The notes under the pieces: model-generated
The model's database searches: none
Told to the model about the DNA's origin: nothing
The model's input: the letters and a program-made list of their open reading frames with translations, nothing else
Shown: piece by piece, positions 1-5,579 of the stretch
Layout of the letters: every line of letters starts with the position of its first letter
How positions within the stretch are numbered: the first letter of the stretch is position 1
Assembly: GCA_017990305.1 (NCBI GenBank)
Contig: JAGNOB010000023.1
Span: 5,014-10,813 of the forward strand
Origin: Leucobacter sp.
Lineage (GTDB): Bacteria > Actinomycetota > Actinomycetes > Actinomycetales > Microbacteriaceae
Length of the DNA: 5,800 nucleotides
Reading direction: 5' to 3'
Translations under genes and position numbers: made by a program

Positions 1-456
1 GAACAGGGATTCACCGGAGCGATCCTCGAATTCTCAGAGTCAAGTGCGACCGTTGAGCTTGCCGCGACCCAGGCCGGCACCGACCCGGAGCGCATCGCGA
101 AAACGCTCGCGTTTGCAAGCACTACCGACGTACCGGGTGCAATTCTCGTGGTCGCCGCGGGCGACGCGAAAGTGAACGGTGGCATGTTCAAACGGGAGTT
201 CCGCGGCAAGCCACGCATGCTGAAGGCGGATGAGGTCGAGCCGCTCACCGGGCACCCTGTCGGCGGAGTTTGCCCGTTCGCGAACCCCGATGAGGCTCGC
301 ATCTATCTCGATGCGTCGCTCGCACGCTTCAAGACAGTGTTTCCTGCGGCGGGCAGCGCAAACTCCGCCGTCGAGCTCACGTTGGAGCAACTCGAAGACC
401 TCAGCGGAGCGCTCGGCTGGGTTGACGTCTGCACAGGCTGGCGAGAAGAGGCCTAA
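1..456 (+). CDS. YbaK/EbsC-family aminoacyl-tRNA deacylase, 5' end cut off by the window
   Basis: This gene enters from the left edge in frame 1 and stops at TAA 454-456, leaving 151 visible residues. Proteins of this family hydrolyse mischarged aminoacyl-tRNA (Cys-, Ala- or similar tRNA-Pro) in the cytoplasm as stand-alone editing factors. Visible family signatures, in order, are an ESSATVELAA segment near the start, an IAKTL segment, a VVAAGDAKVN segment carrying a lysine, the hallmark HPVGGVCPFAN motif, YLDASLARF, and a C-terminal AAGSANSAVELTLEQL followed by GWVDVC. Full-length relatives are, from memory, about 155-170 residues, so probably only 10-20 residues are missing. The GGVCPF version of the motif, rather than GGVPP, suggests the YbaK/EbsC branch and not the ProX editing-domain branch. 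Which tRNA or amino acid it edits cannot be told. It converges on the anti-sigma gene and has no evident functional link to it. Confidence 0.88.
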   Translation, partial: EQGFTGAILEFSESSATVELAATQAGTDPERIAKTLAFASTTDVPGAILVVAAGDAKVNGGMFKREFRGKPRMLKADEVEPLTGHPVGGVCPFANPDEARIYLDASLARFKTVFPAAGSANSAVELTLEQLEDLSGALGWVDVCTGWREEA

Positions 457-459
457 CGA

Positions 460-515
460 CCCCGAGCGCTCAAGCGCCCTCGGGGCCGTACACCTGTTGA
501 AGCGAAGCGCTCGGG
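460..515. terminator. Overlapping inverted repeats between convergent genes, possible bidirectional terminator
   Basis: CCCCGAG at 460-466 pairs with CTCGGGG at 479-485, and the interior CGCT/AGCG (467-470/473-476) can partly extend the stem. CCCGAGCGCT at 461-470 is also a perfect 10-bp inverted repeat with AGCGCTCGGG at 506-515. The left arm can therefore form either a tight hairpin or a long-loop one, but not both. No T-tract follows on either strand, so this would be a non-canonical terminator. Its position just after the YbaK-family stop and just before the anti-sigma stop on the other strand supports a 3'-end role, but termination is inferred. Confidence 0.5.
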
Positions 516-517
516 CC

Positions 518-772
518 TTATGCCCGCAGTTCGCCGACGGTCAGGCCGCGGAGAATGGCGTCGCGCAGGTCGGCTGGAGCCGCCCCCTCACGCTCTTCCT
601 CGCAGGCGCGGCGCACGGCGGTGGTTAGGCGAGCGCATACGCTCTCTTCGTTCTGGCAGTCGGCGCAGTGCGCAAGGTGCTCCCGAATTGGGGCAGATTC
701 CTCTGCGCACAGCTCACCGCGCAGCAACTCATAAATGTTGGCTTTCGCTTTGTCACATCCGCAGTCGCTCAT
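518..772 (-). CDS. rsrA: Zinc-binding anti-sigma factor of RsrA type (mycothiol-system anti-sigma-R)
   Basis: The 84-residue cytoplasmic protein should bind and inactivate the adjacent sigma factor and release it when its thiols are oxidised to disulfides. It has the ZAS signature H32-x3-C36-x2-C39 inside HLAHCADC. Further cysteines sit at 4, 6, 22, 46 and 57; the N-terminal DCGC cluster and C57 are plausible zinc or redox ligands by analogy with RsrA. There is no membrane segment, as expected for a soluble redox sensor. The ATG at 772 is preceded by AAAGGAG (plus-strand positions 780-786) at 7-nt spacing. The start overlaps the sigma stop as ATGA (769-772), so the two are co-transcribed and probably translationally coupled, which would keep antagonist and sigma in balance. 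Length and composition are typical for actinobacterial members. The assignment rests on both the motif and the pairing with the sigma gene. Confidence 0.9.
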   Translation of the reverse strand: MSDCGCDKAKANIYELLRGELCAEESAPIREHLAHCADCQNEESVCARLTTAVRRACEEEREGAAPADLRDAILRGLTVGELRA

Positions 773-1404
773 CGCGCGGCTCCTTTCTTCGTTGGTGTGG
801 TCTTCGCCGGTTCGGCTCTATCGAGTCCAACGCCCTGCTCGCGCGCGTATTCCCCGAGCGCCTGCCTGAGCCTCGCGCGACCACGGTGTAGCCGGCTCAT
901 CACGGTGCCAATTGGGACCTCTTGGATATCGGCAATCTCCTGGTAGCTGAACCCCTCAACGTCGGCGAGGTAGACCGCCATCCGGAAATCCTCGGCGAGT
1001 TCGTTGAGGGCGTCAGTCACCACCGAGTCGGGTGTGCGGTCAATTGCCTCGGCCTCGGCAGACTGCGAGGACATGGCCGTCGTCGACTCGGCGCCGCCGA
1101 GCTGCCAATCCTCAAGTTCCTCGACCGCACCAAGATAGGGCTGCCGCTGCTTCTTCCGGTACGTGTTGATGTAGCTGTTCGTCATGATGCGATACAGCCA
1201 CGCCTTGAGGTTCGTGCCCTGCTCGAAGGACGCGAACGCCTGAAACGCTTTGAGGTACGTCTCTTGGACAAGGTCTTGGGCGTCTTGCGGGTTGCGCGTC
1301 ATCTTCATCGCCGCACCAAACAGTTGGTCAAGGAGCGGCAACGCCTCCTCGGCGAACCTGGCTTTGAGTTCCGAGGACGCTTCGTCCTGTGCACTGCTCT
1401 TCAC
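769..1404 (-). CDS. sigR: ECF sigma factor of SigR/SigH type (thiol-oxidative stress)
   Basis: The 211-residue sigma-70 family protein directs RNA polymerase to stress promoters. The sigma-2 domain spans about residues 22-88: the region 2.1/2.2 core is [14 protein letters not shown] (41-54), and region 2.4, which reads the -10, starts at NLKAWLYRI (65) and runs into a basic TYRKKQR (81-87). A variable acidic, Ser-rich linker (about 92-128) leads to sigma-4 (about 130-183), whose helix-turn-helix includes [20 protein letters not shown] (152-171) and a basic [10 protein letters not shown]. The last 20 residues are a basic, low-complexity tail. The chosen start is GTG 1404-1402 because AGGA (plus-strand 1412-1415) lies 7 nt upstream. 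The ATGA overlap with a ZAS-motif anti-sigma gene separates this from other ECF sigmas and supports SigR/SigH. Expected targets are thioredoxin and mycothiol recycling genes, none of which is in the window. Confidence 0.92.
   Translation of the reverse strand: MKSSAQDEASSELKARFAEEALPLLDQLFGAAMKMTRNPQDAQDLVQETYLKAFQAFASFEQGTNLKAWLYRIMTNSYINTYRKKQRQPYLGAVEELEDWQLGGAESTTAMSSQSAEAEAIDRTPDSVVTDALNELAEDFRMAVYLADVEGFSYQEIADIQEVPIGTVMSRLHRGRARLRQALGEYAREQGVGLDRAEPAKTTPTKKGAAR
780..786 (-). promoter_or_regulatory. Ribosome binding site of the anti-sigma gene
   Basis: AAAGGAG on the minus strand lies 7 nt before the ATG at 772, inside the last codons of the sigma gene. This strong Shine-Dalgarno site fixes the anti-sigma start and means the gene does not rely only on coupling through the ATGA overlap. 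Confidence 0.75.
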
Positions 1405-1411
1405 CCTTTGA

Positions 1412-1415
1412 TCCT
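1412..1415 (-). promoter_or_regulatory. Ribosome binding site of the sigma factor gene
   Basis: AGGA on the minus strand lies 7 nt before GTG 1404 and supports the GTG start. An AAAGG run touches the start codon directly and is too close to act as the main site. Confidence 0.5.
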
Positions 1416-1424
1416 AACCATTCC

Positions 1425-1454
1425 ACCTACCGGGCGTACACAGGTCGAGATTCC
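1425..1454 (-). promoter_or_regulatory. Candidate SigR-type autoregulatory promoter of the sigma/anti-sigma operon
   Basis: Reading leftward, GGAAT (1454-1450) is followed by a 19-nt spacer and GTAGGT (1430-1425). SigR/SigH-group promoters are known for a GGAAT -35 and a GTT -10 spaced by about 18-19 nt. The -35 and spacing match, while the -10 reads GTA instead of GTT. Transcription would start roughly 15-20 nt before the GTG start, leaving room for the AGGA site. SigR operons are commonly autoregulated, so the position makes sense. The -10 mismatch keeps this tentative. Confidence 0.38.
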
Positions 1455-1517
1455 ACCGCGTTCCGCCCGATAAAACCGCTGGCCGGCAGCCGAAACCCAA
1501 ATCGTGACCTTTCAATT

Positions 1518-1546
1518 TTGCCTTTCTGGGGCACGCCAGCTACCTT
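1518..1546 (+). promoter_or_regulatory. Candidate vegetative promoter for the MarR/ABC operon
   Basis: TTGCCT (1518-1523), a 17-nt spacer and TACCTT (1541-1546) form a weak sigma-70-like pair. The -10 overlaps the first palindrome (1544-1555), so a bound repressor would block polymerase. A rival reading is TTCACG (1562-1567) with TTTTAT (1584-1589) at 16 nt, which would put the second palindrome over the -35. Sequence alone does not decide between them. Confidence 0.3.
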
Positions 1547-1555
1547 GTTAACAAG
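1544..1555. promoter_or_regulatory. Perfect 12-bp palindrome, candidate MarR operator 1
   Basis: CTTGTTAACAAG is perfectly self-complementary (CTTGTT/AACAAG). It lies about 50 bp upstream of the MarR start in an AT-richer stretch of otherwise GC-rich DNA. MarR dimers bind palindromes of about this size, usually near their own promoter, so autoregulation is the natural inference. Confidence 0.5.
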
Positions 1556-1579
1556 TTCACGTTCACGAGTGAACGAACT
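1555..1579. promoter_or_regulatory. Inverted and direct GTTCAC repeats, candidate operator 2
   Basis: GTTCAC (1561-1566) and GTGAAC (1569-1574) form a perfect 6-2-6 inverted repeat. A third copy, GTTCAC at 1555-1560, is a head-to-tail direct repeat and shares its first base with the neighbouring palindrome. A further GAACT at 1575-1579 is complementary to AGTTC at 1554-1558, slightly off the main centre of symmetry. The density of half-sites directly before the regulator gene suggests a binding region for the MarR protein or a second factor. Confidence 0.5.
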
Positions 1580-1596
1580 GCGGTTTTATCTCAATG

Positions 1597-1601
1597 AGGA
1601 G
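1597..1601 (+). promoter_or_regulatory. Ribosome binding site that selects the GTG start of the MarR gene
   Basis: AGGAG lies 4 nt before GTG 1606. The alternative in-frame ATG at 1594 overlaps this site and has no Shine-Dalgarno sequence before it (the upstream run is T-rich). The GTG start is therefore preferred. Confidence 0.6.
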
Positions 1602-1605
1602 TTAC

Positions 1606-2061
1606 GTGCACGACATCAAAAACACGCTGCCCATCCAGCTGTTGCATATGCGCGAACTGCTCATGGTCCGGTTCAGGGCCGTCTTCGTTCAGGTGAACAT
1701 CACCGACGCACAATGGCGCGTTATCCGCGTCATCAACGACCTCGGCACGGTTGACTTCTCGGAGCTATCGGACCTATCGATCGTCGCGAAGCCCAGCTTG
1801 TCGCGGATGCTCGGGACCCTCGAGAGCCGGGGAATCGTCCAACGCGCGGTCGTCGCCGCGGACCAGCGACAGATCGAGCTCACCCTCACCCCCTATGGCG
1901 AAACCTTCATCGCCGACCTCAAACCGCAGATCGACGAGGTCTATCGCAGCCTCGCAGAGGACCTCGGAGAAGACAGGATGCACGCACTCTCGTCGTTCGT
2001 CGTCGATTCCATCGAGGTACTTGAGGCTGCGAACGCCCGGCCGAGCCTGGCCGCACACTGA
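1606..2061 (+). CDS. MarR-family transcriptional regulator, HpaR-like
   Basis: The 151-residue dimeric winged-helix regulator probably represses this operon and is released by a small ligand. Numbering from GTG 1606, an N-terminal dimerisation helix (about 7-28) contains LLHMRELLMVRFR. It is followed by ITDAQWRVIRVI (from about 32), a recognition-helix region AKPSLSRMLGTLESRGIVQR (61-80), and a wing with the family D-x-R pattern at D86-Q87-R88 running into LTLTPYG. A C-terminal helix pair completes the dimer interface. The arrangement of LLxxRExLMxRFR, ITxxQWRVIR and PSLSRML resembles regulators of homoprotocatechuate degradation (HpaR) more than generic MarR; this is recognition from memory, not a search. 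It is the first gene of the operon, only 40 nt before the binding-protein gene, so it is probably co-transcribed and autoregulated through the palindromes upstream. An upstream in-frame ATG at 1594 would add four residues. Confidence 0.88.
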   Translation: MHDIKNTLPIQLLHMRELLMVRFRAVFVQVNITDAQWRVIRVINDLGTVDFSELSDLSIVAKPSLSRMLGTLESRGIVQRAVVAADQRQIELTLTPYGETFIADLKPQIDEVYRSLAEDLGEDRMHALSSFVVDSIEVLEAANARPSLAAH

Positions 2062-2090
2062 TTTCACGCAGCAACACACCCAGAAAGATC

Positions 2091-2097
2091 AAAGGAG
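2091..2097 (+). promoter_or_regulatory. Ribosome binding site of the binding-protein gene
   Basis: AAAGGAG lies 4 nt before ATG 2102. It is the strongest site in the operon and fits the need for excess binding protein. It also argues against any longer product read from the frame upstream, which runs open through the MarR gene. Confidence 0.7.
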
Positions 2098-2101
2098 AAT
2101 C

Positions 2102-3100
2102 ATGGATAAGAAGCACACGAAGTGGGCTTGGGGCACCGCTGCCCTTGCGACCGGCCTCGCGCTTGCTCTCACCGGCTGCGCGAGCGGCGATGCCCCAGCC
2201 TCGGAGGGCTCGGACGGAGCTCCCGGATCGGTCGTCCTGGGCTACCCGGGCGGCCTCGGCCCCGGAGACGCGCCCTCTGCGCTTGCGCTTGAAAGCCTCA
2301 AGGAAAAGGGCTGGGAGGTCGAGTTCATCGAATTCGACTCCCCCGATGTGCAGACCCAGGCGCTTCTGCGTGGGGATGTGAACTTCGCCGCGATGGGGCC
2401 CTCAACAGTCATGTCAGCAAACCTGGCGGGCGCTGACCTCAAGATGGTCACGAATGACGTCCGCAACGACCTGCAGATCGTGGTGTCGCCCGACATCTCG
2501 GAGTGCGGTGACCTTGATGGCAAGCCCGTCGCATATCACTCTGAGGGATCGACAAGCACGGCTCACCTGAAGCGCTGGCTGGCAGACACCTGCCCGGATG
2601 CATCGCCAGAGTTCATGGTGATTTCGGGCTCTGCTAACCGCGCGACCGCACTCATCGAGGGTCAGATCGCTGGCACCGTTGTGCGCCTCGAGGACTGGAT
2701 CCCCGCGATCAAGGGCAACGAAACCAAAGCCAAGGTACTCACCTCCCTCTCCGAGGATCAGAGCAACCTGCTGGCGCACACGATCACTACGACTACCGAC
2801 ACGATCGAGAACAAGCCAGAGCTCGTCGAGGCCTACCTCGAGGCACTGCAGGCTGAGTTTACGGCGCTGCAGGAGGATCCAGCCGCCTACGCTGACCGGG
2901 CCGCAGAGGTACTCGGCATGGATGCAGCTGAGCTCGTCGATGTCTACGAGCAGCTCGTTGAGCTTGGCATCTTCCCTAGCGCAGTTGGGATCGACATGGA
3001 TGAGGTCGCAGCGACGCTCAAGTTCTACCAGGAGAGCGGCAGCATTCCCGAGGGCGAGCTCGCCGTCTCCGATATCGCAGACGACCGCTATAACAGCTAG
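2102..3100 (+). CDS. ABC importer solute-binding lipoprotein, NitT/TauT (SsuA/ThiY-like) family
   Basis: The 332-residue lipoprotein captures the substrate outside the membrane. A signal peptide begins with basic MDKKHTKW, followed by a hydrophobic stretch (about 9-23) and the lipobox L23-T24-G25-C26. C26 would be lipidated after cleavage, anchoring the protein to the cell membrane. A Ser/Gly/Ala-rich linker (27-43) precedes the first beta strand, SVVLGYPGG. The segment VQTQALLRGDVNFAAMGPST (83-102) matches the family pattern in which low-number gene products sense a ligand through an xxLxxGxxDxxxxGP-like loop. LDGKPVAYHSEGSTSTAHL (138-156) is the usual second-lobe element. Two mature-domain cysteines, C135 and C164, could form a disulfide. 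ATG 2102 is chosen for the AAAGGAG site and because it yields a complete lipoprotein signal. Substrate is unknown: the family takes nitrate, taurine, sulfonates, pyrimidine thiamin precursors and some aromatic acids. Confidence 0.9.
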   Translation: MDKKHTKWAWGTAALATGLALALTGCASGDAPASEGSDGAPGSVVLGYPGGLGPGDAPSALALESLKEKGWEVEFIEFDSPDVQTQALLRGDVNFAAMGPSTVMSANLAGADLKMVTNDVRNDLQIVVSPDISECGDLDGKPVAYHSEGSTSTAHLKRWLADTCPDASPEFMVISGSANRATALIEGQIAGTVVRLEDWIPAIKGNETKAKVLTSLSEDQSNLLAHTITTTTDTIENKPELVEAYLEALQAEFTALQEDPAAYADRAAEVLGMDAAELVDVYEQLVELGIFPSAVGIDMDEVAATLKFYQESGSIPEGELAVSDIADDRYNS

Positions 3101-3109
3101 TTCAAGCGC

Positions 3110-3136
3110 GGGGCCGCCGGCTCACACGGCGGCCCC
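3110..3136 (+). terminator. GC-only stem-loop after the binding-protein gene, probable attenuator or mRNA stabiliser
   Basis: GGGGCCGCCG (3110-3119) pairs perfectly with CGGCGGCCCC (3127-3136) around a 7-nt loop. It starts 9 nt after the binding-protein stop and lies 35 nt before the next start. No T-tract follows, so full termination is unlikely. In ABC operons, such hairpins after the binding-protein gene are known to protect the upstream mRNA or partly terminate, giving more binding protein than membrane subunits. That role is inferred here. Confidence 0.7.
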
Positions 3137-3158
3137 AACCTTGACCGATACACGAAAG

Positions 3159-3162
3159 AAGG
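3159..3162 (+). promoter_or_regulatory. Ribosome binding site supporting the TTG start of permease 1
   Basis: AAGG, part of a longer AAAGAAGG run (3155-3162), lies 9 nt before TTG 3172. No comparable site precedes the in-frame ATG at 3247. Confidence 0.5.
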
Positions 3163-3171
3163 TGCGGTTTC

Positions 3172-3987
3172 TTGACTGCTCACCTCACGGAATCGGCGCA
3201 GCGGGATCGGCCGATCAAGATCCTCCGACTGCGTCGGCCGGTCTCGATGGGAAAGACCGTTCTCCTGCGAGTCGCCGCAATATTGGCGTTTGCGCTCTTT
3301 TGGGAGTTCGGTGCCCGCGCAGCGGACTCGCTGCTCATCCCAACGTTCCTCGACACGATGGCAGGGCTCTACGAGATCGCGTTCGTCAGCGGCGAGCTCT
3401 GGCCCGCGCTGCTCACCAGCAACATTGCGCTGCTCTGGGGCTACGTGATCGCCGTCGTCATCGCAGTGCCGCTCGGGCTCGCTATGGCGCGCTGGCCGCT
3501 CGTCGACCGGGCGCTGTCGCCCATCACAGCAGCCAGCCTCGCCCTGCCCATTTCCCCACTCATTCCGATCATTCTCATTGCGTTTGGGCTCGGGCTTCTT
3601 CCCAAGGTGCTCGTGATTGTCCTGTTCTCCTGGGTCTACATCACCACGAACGTTCGAGCAGGCGTTCGCACGGTCCCCAAGACTCTGAGCGAGATGGCCG
3701 GCAGCTTTGGCGCAAACGAGGCCCAGATCTGGCGTCGTATCCTCATCCCGGGCGCACTCCCAGCAATCATCTCGGGTCTCCGGATCGGACTGAGCCGAGC
3801 CTTCGCAGGCATGGTCATCGTCGAACTCATCATGCTGCCCGTCGGTATCGGAGCTTCGATGCTCGACTACCGCGGCACGTTCCAATCGGATCTGCTCTAC
3901 GCCACGACCATCGCGGTCGTTCTCGAAGCGGTTCTCCTGGCGACGCTCATGCAGGCCGCCGAACGACGTCTTATGAAATGGAAATAA
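3172..3987 (+). CDS. ABC importer permease 1, NitT/TauT type
   Basis: The 271-residue integral membrane protein forms half of the translocation channel. A basic cytoplasmic N-terminus (about 1-28) is followed by a first membrane segment (about 29-47, VLLRVAAILAFALFW). Further segments lie near 78-105, 115-142, 145-160, about 195-225 and 243-262. The cytoplasmic EAA loop that docks on the ATPase is visible at 174-197: it starts with EMA, continues with SFGA and ends in ILIPGALP. The start is unusual: TTG 3172, supported by AAGG 9 nt upstream. An internal ATG at 3247 (residue 26) would keep all membrane segments but lacks a ribosome site, so a shorter product is possible. The stop is 3 nt before the ATPase ATG, implying translational coupling. 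It is clearly different in sequence from the second permease downstream, so the two probably form a heterodimer. Confidence 0.9.
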   Translation: MTAHLTESAQRDRPIKILRLRRPVSMGKTVLLRVAAILAFALFWEFGARAADSLLIPTFLDTMAGLYEIAFVSGELWPALLTSNIALLWGYVIAVVIAVPLGLAMARWPLVDRALSPITAASLALPISPLIPIILIAFGLGLLPKVLVIVLFSWVYITTNVRAGVRTVPKTLSEMAGSFGANEAQIWRRILIPGALPAIISGLRIGLSRAFAGMVIVELIMLPVGIGASMLDYRGTFQSDLLYATTIAVVLEAVLLATLMQAAERRLMKWK

Positions 3988-3990
3988 CTC

Positions 3991-4764
3991 ATGATCACAG
4001 TTAAGGATCTCTCGCACCGCTACGTGACCGAGGGACGCGGTGAGACCCTCGCGCTTTCGAACGTCAACCTTGAAATCGGCGACAACGAGTTCATCACGCT
4101 GCTCGGCCCGTCGGGCTGCGGAAAGACGACGCTCATGCGCGCAATCGGCGGGCTCGAGAACCCGACCGATGGCGAGGTCATCGTCAACGGCAAGCGCGTT
4201 TCGGGCCCGAATCTCGACTGCTCTGTCGTGTTCCAAAACTTCGCGCTCATGCCTTGGGCGTCGATCCTCGATAACGTGGCCTTCGGCCTTGAAATGCGCG
4301 GGACTCGCAAAGCTGAAGCGCGTGAGCGCGCCCGTGAGTTCGTCGAGATGGTCGGCCTCAGTGGCTTCGAGAACAAGTATCCAAAGGAGCTGTCGGGCGG
4401 CATGCAGCAGCGCGTCGGCCTTGCCCGCGCGCTCGCTGTCGAAACTCCGATCATCCTCATGGATGAGCCCTTCGGCGCGCTCGATCAACAGACCCGCCGC
4501 TACATGCAGGAAGAGCTGCTCGGAATTTGGGAGAAGGCGAAAAAGACTGTCGTCTTCGTCACTCACGATATGGAGGAGGCCGTCTTGCTCGGCGACCGCG
4601 TCGTGCTTATGTCAGCGCGTCCGGGCCGGGTCGAAGAAGTCATTGACGTGAACATTCCCCGCCCTCGCCTGCAGGAGGGTGTTGAGCGCACCAAGGAGTT
4701 CATCGAGCTCAAGGAATACCTGTGGAGCCGACTGCGCGACATGTATCAGCTGGGGGCAAAGTGA
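3991..4764 (+). CDS. ABC importer ATPase subunit, NitT/TauT type
   Basis: The 257-residue cytoplasmic subunit hydrolyses ATP to power import, working as a homodimer under the two permeases. All catalytic motifs are intact: Walker A GPSGCGKTT (39-47), Q-loop Q82 in VVFQNFALMPW, ABC signature LSGGMQQR (134-141), Walker B IILMDEP (154-160) with catalytic E159, D-loop ALD (163-165), and H-loop H192 in VTHDMEEA. The LMPW segment after the Q-loop and the SARPGRV segment near 208-214 are typical of the SsuB/TauB/NrtD branch. It has no extra C-terminal regulatory domain; the protein ends soon after the SARPGR region. The start is ATG 3991, 3 nt after the permease 1 stop, with only a weak GGAAA before it, so coupling probably drives translation. 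The stop overlaps the GTG of permease 2. Confidence 0.94.
   Translation: MITVKDLSHRYVTEGRGETLALSNVNLEIGDNEFITLLGPSGCGKTTLMRAIGGLENPTDGEVIVNGKRVSGPNLDCSVVFQNFALMPWASILDNVAFGLEMRGTRKAEARERAREFVEMVGLSGFENKYPKELSGGMQQRVGLARALAVETPIILMDEPFGALDQQTRRYMQEELLGIWEKAKKTVVFVTHDMEEAVLLGDRVVLMSARPGRVEEVIDVNIPRPRLQEGVERTKEFIELKEYLWSRLRDMYQLGAK
4752..4756 (+). promoter_or_regulatory. Ribosome binding site that selects the GTG start of permease 2
   Basis: GGGGG lies 4 nt before GTG 4761, and that GTG overlaps the ATPase stop as GTGA (4761-4764). An earlier in-frame GTG at 4722 would add 13 residues inside the ATPase reading frame. No purine-rich site stands out before it, so 4761 is preferred. Confidence 0.55.
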
Positions 4765-5579
4765 CTATCGCGCCCGATACTCGTTCCGTTGTCGTCGGGG
4801 ATCTCCCCGCGATCACCAGGCGTCCATGGTGGCAGCGCGCAGCCAGGTATCTCGTGTTGCAGTGGGGCTCGCTCATTGTGCTCGGAATCATCTGGGAAAT
4901 CCTTGGGCACACGCTGAAGCTGCAGTGGCTTCCACCACTCAGCGCCGTCTTCGCGGAGCTGTTCAGGCTCTTCGCGACGAACGAACTCCCGCAGCATCTC
5001 CTGTCGAGCTTCTCGATGCTCGCAATCGGCCTATCGCTCGCGATCGTGGTCGGGCTTACCGTTGGCACGCTCATGGGGGTGTTCTCGAGCGTGTTTACGG
5101 CGCTGGATGTGTACGTGAACGCCCTGTTCGTCACCCCGTCGCTGATCTTCGCACCCATTCTGTTCGCCATTTTCGGGCTGTCCGACATCACGCGATTCTC
5201 CGTTGTGTTCCTCTACGGCGTCTTCGTGATCATCATCAACACCGCCTCAGGCATTCGGAACGTTGATGCCCCTCTGCTCGACATGGCGGCTTCCTATGGC
5301 GCGTCTCGCTGGAAGACTGTCATCCGCGTGGTGCTGCCATCAGCATTCCCGATGATTCTGGCAGGCCTGCGGCTCTCCGTCGGCCGTTCGGTCAAGGGCA
5401 TGATCAACGGCGAAATGTTCATCGCGCTCGTCGGCATCGGTGGCCTGATCTCCTCGTTCAGCAAGCAATACAATTTCAGCGCGGTGTGGGCGATCTCGCT
5501 CTTCATCATGCTGATCGCCATTCTGCTCAACCAGGTCGTTGGTGCCCTCGAGAAGCGATTCACGAGCTGGGTCGGCTAA
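4761..5579 (+). CDS. ABC importer permease 2, NitT/TauT type
   Basis: The 272-residue membrane protein is the second channel subunit. The N-terminal cytoplasmic tail (about 1-33) contains RRPWWQRAARY and is followed by a membrane segment near 34-49 (QWGSLIVLGIIWEIL). Further segments lie near 82-110, 120-141, 145-162, about 195-230 and 241-262. The EAA loop is at 174-197: it starts DMAASYGAS and ends VVLPSAFP. GTG 4761 is chosen because it overlaps the ATPase stop (GTGA) and follows GGGGG. Two different permeases in one operon are less usual in this family, where many importers use a permease homodimer. Both copies keep intact EAA loops, so neither looks decayed. This is the last operon gene; a strong terminator follows within 30 nt. 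Confidence is high for function class and low for substrate. Confidence 0.9.
   Translation: MTIAPDTRSVVVGDLPAITRRPWWQRAARYLVLQWGSLIVLGIIWEILGHTLKLQWLPPLSAVFAELFRLFATNELPQHLLSSFSMLAIGLSLAIVVGLTVGTLMGVFSSVFTALDVYVNALFVTPSLIFAPILFAIFGLSDITRFSVVFLYGVFVIIINTASGIRNVDAPLLDMAASYGASRWKTVIRVVLPSAFPMILAGLRLSVGRSVKGMINGEMFIALVGIGGLISSFSKQYNFSAVWAISLFIMLIAILLNQVVGALEKRFTSWVG

Noticed and set aside
922..1473. 183-codon plus-strand frame antisense to the sigma factor gene
   Set aside because: It covers the sigma-2 and sigma-4 coding region on the opposite strand. The true gene has full motif support and a coupled partner.
1405..1605. Riboswitch or small RNA in the divergent intergenic region
   Set aside because: ThiY-like binding proteins raised the idea of a TPP riboswitch, but no conserved aptamer core was seen. 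The short palindromes fit protein operators better, and little transcribed leader is expected.
1751..2101. In-frame upstream extension of the binding-protein frame through the MarR gene
   Set aside because: The frame is open but the product is Arg/Ser-rich and overlaps the MarR coding region. ATG 2102 has a strong ribosome site and starts a proper lipoprotein signal peptide.
2679..4004. 441-codon plus-strand frame overlapping the binding protein and permease 1
   Set aside because: Its composition (Arg, Ser, Pro, His) is that of an out-of-frame shadow, it has no recognisable domain, and it crosses the hairpin and both true genes.
3097..4566. 489-codon open frame on the minus strand opposite permease 1 and the ATPase
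   Set aside because: It is antisense to two genes with complete family motifs. The product is rich in charged residues (R, E, D, H) with no domain, as expected from the complement of GC-rich codons.
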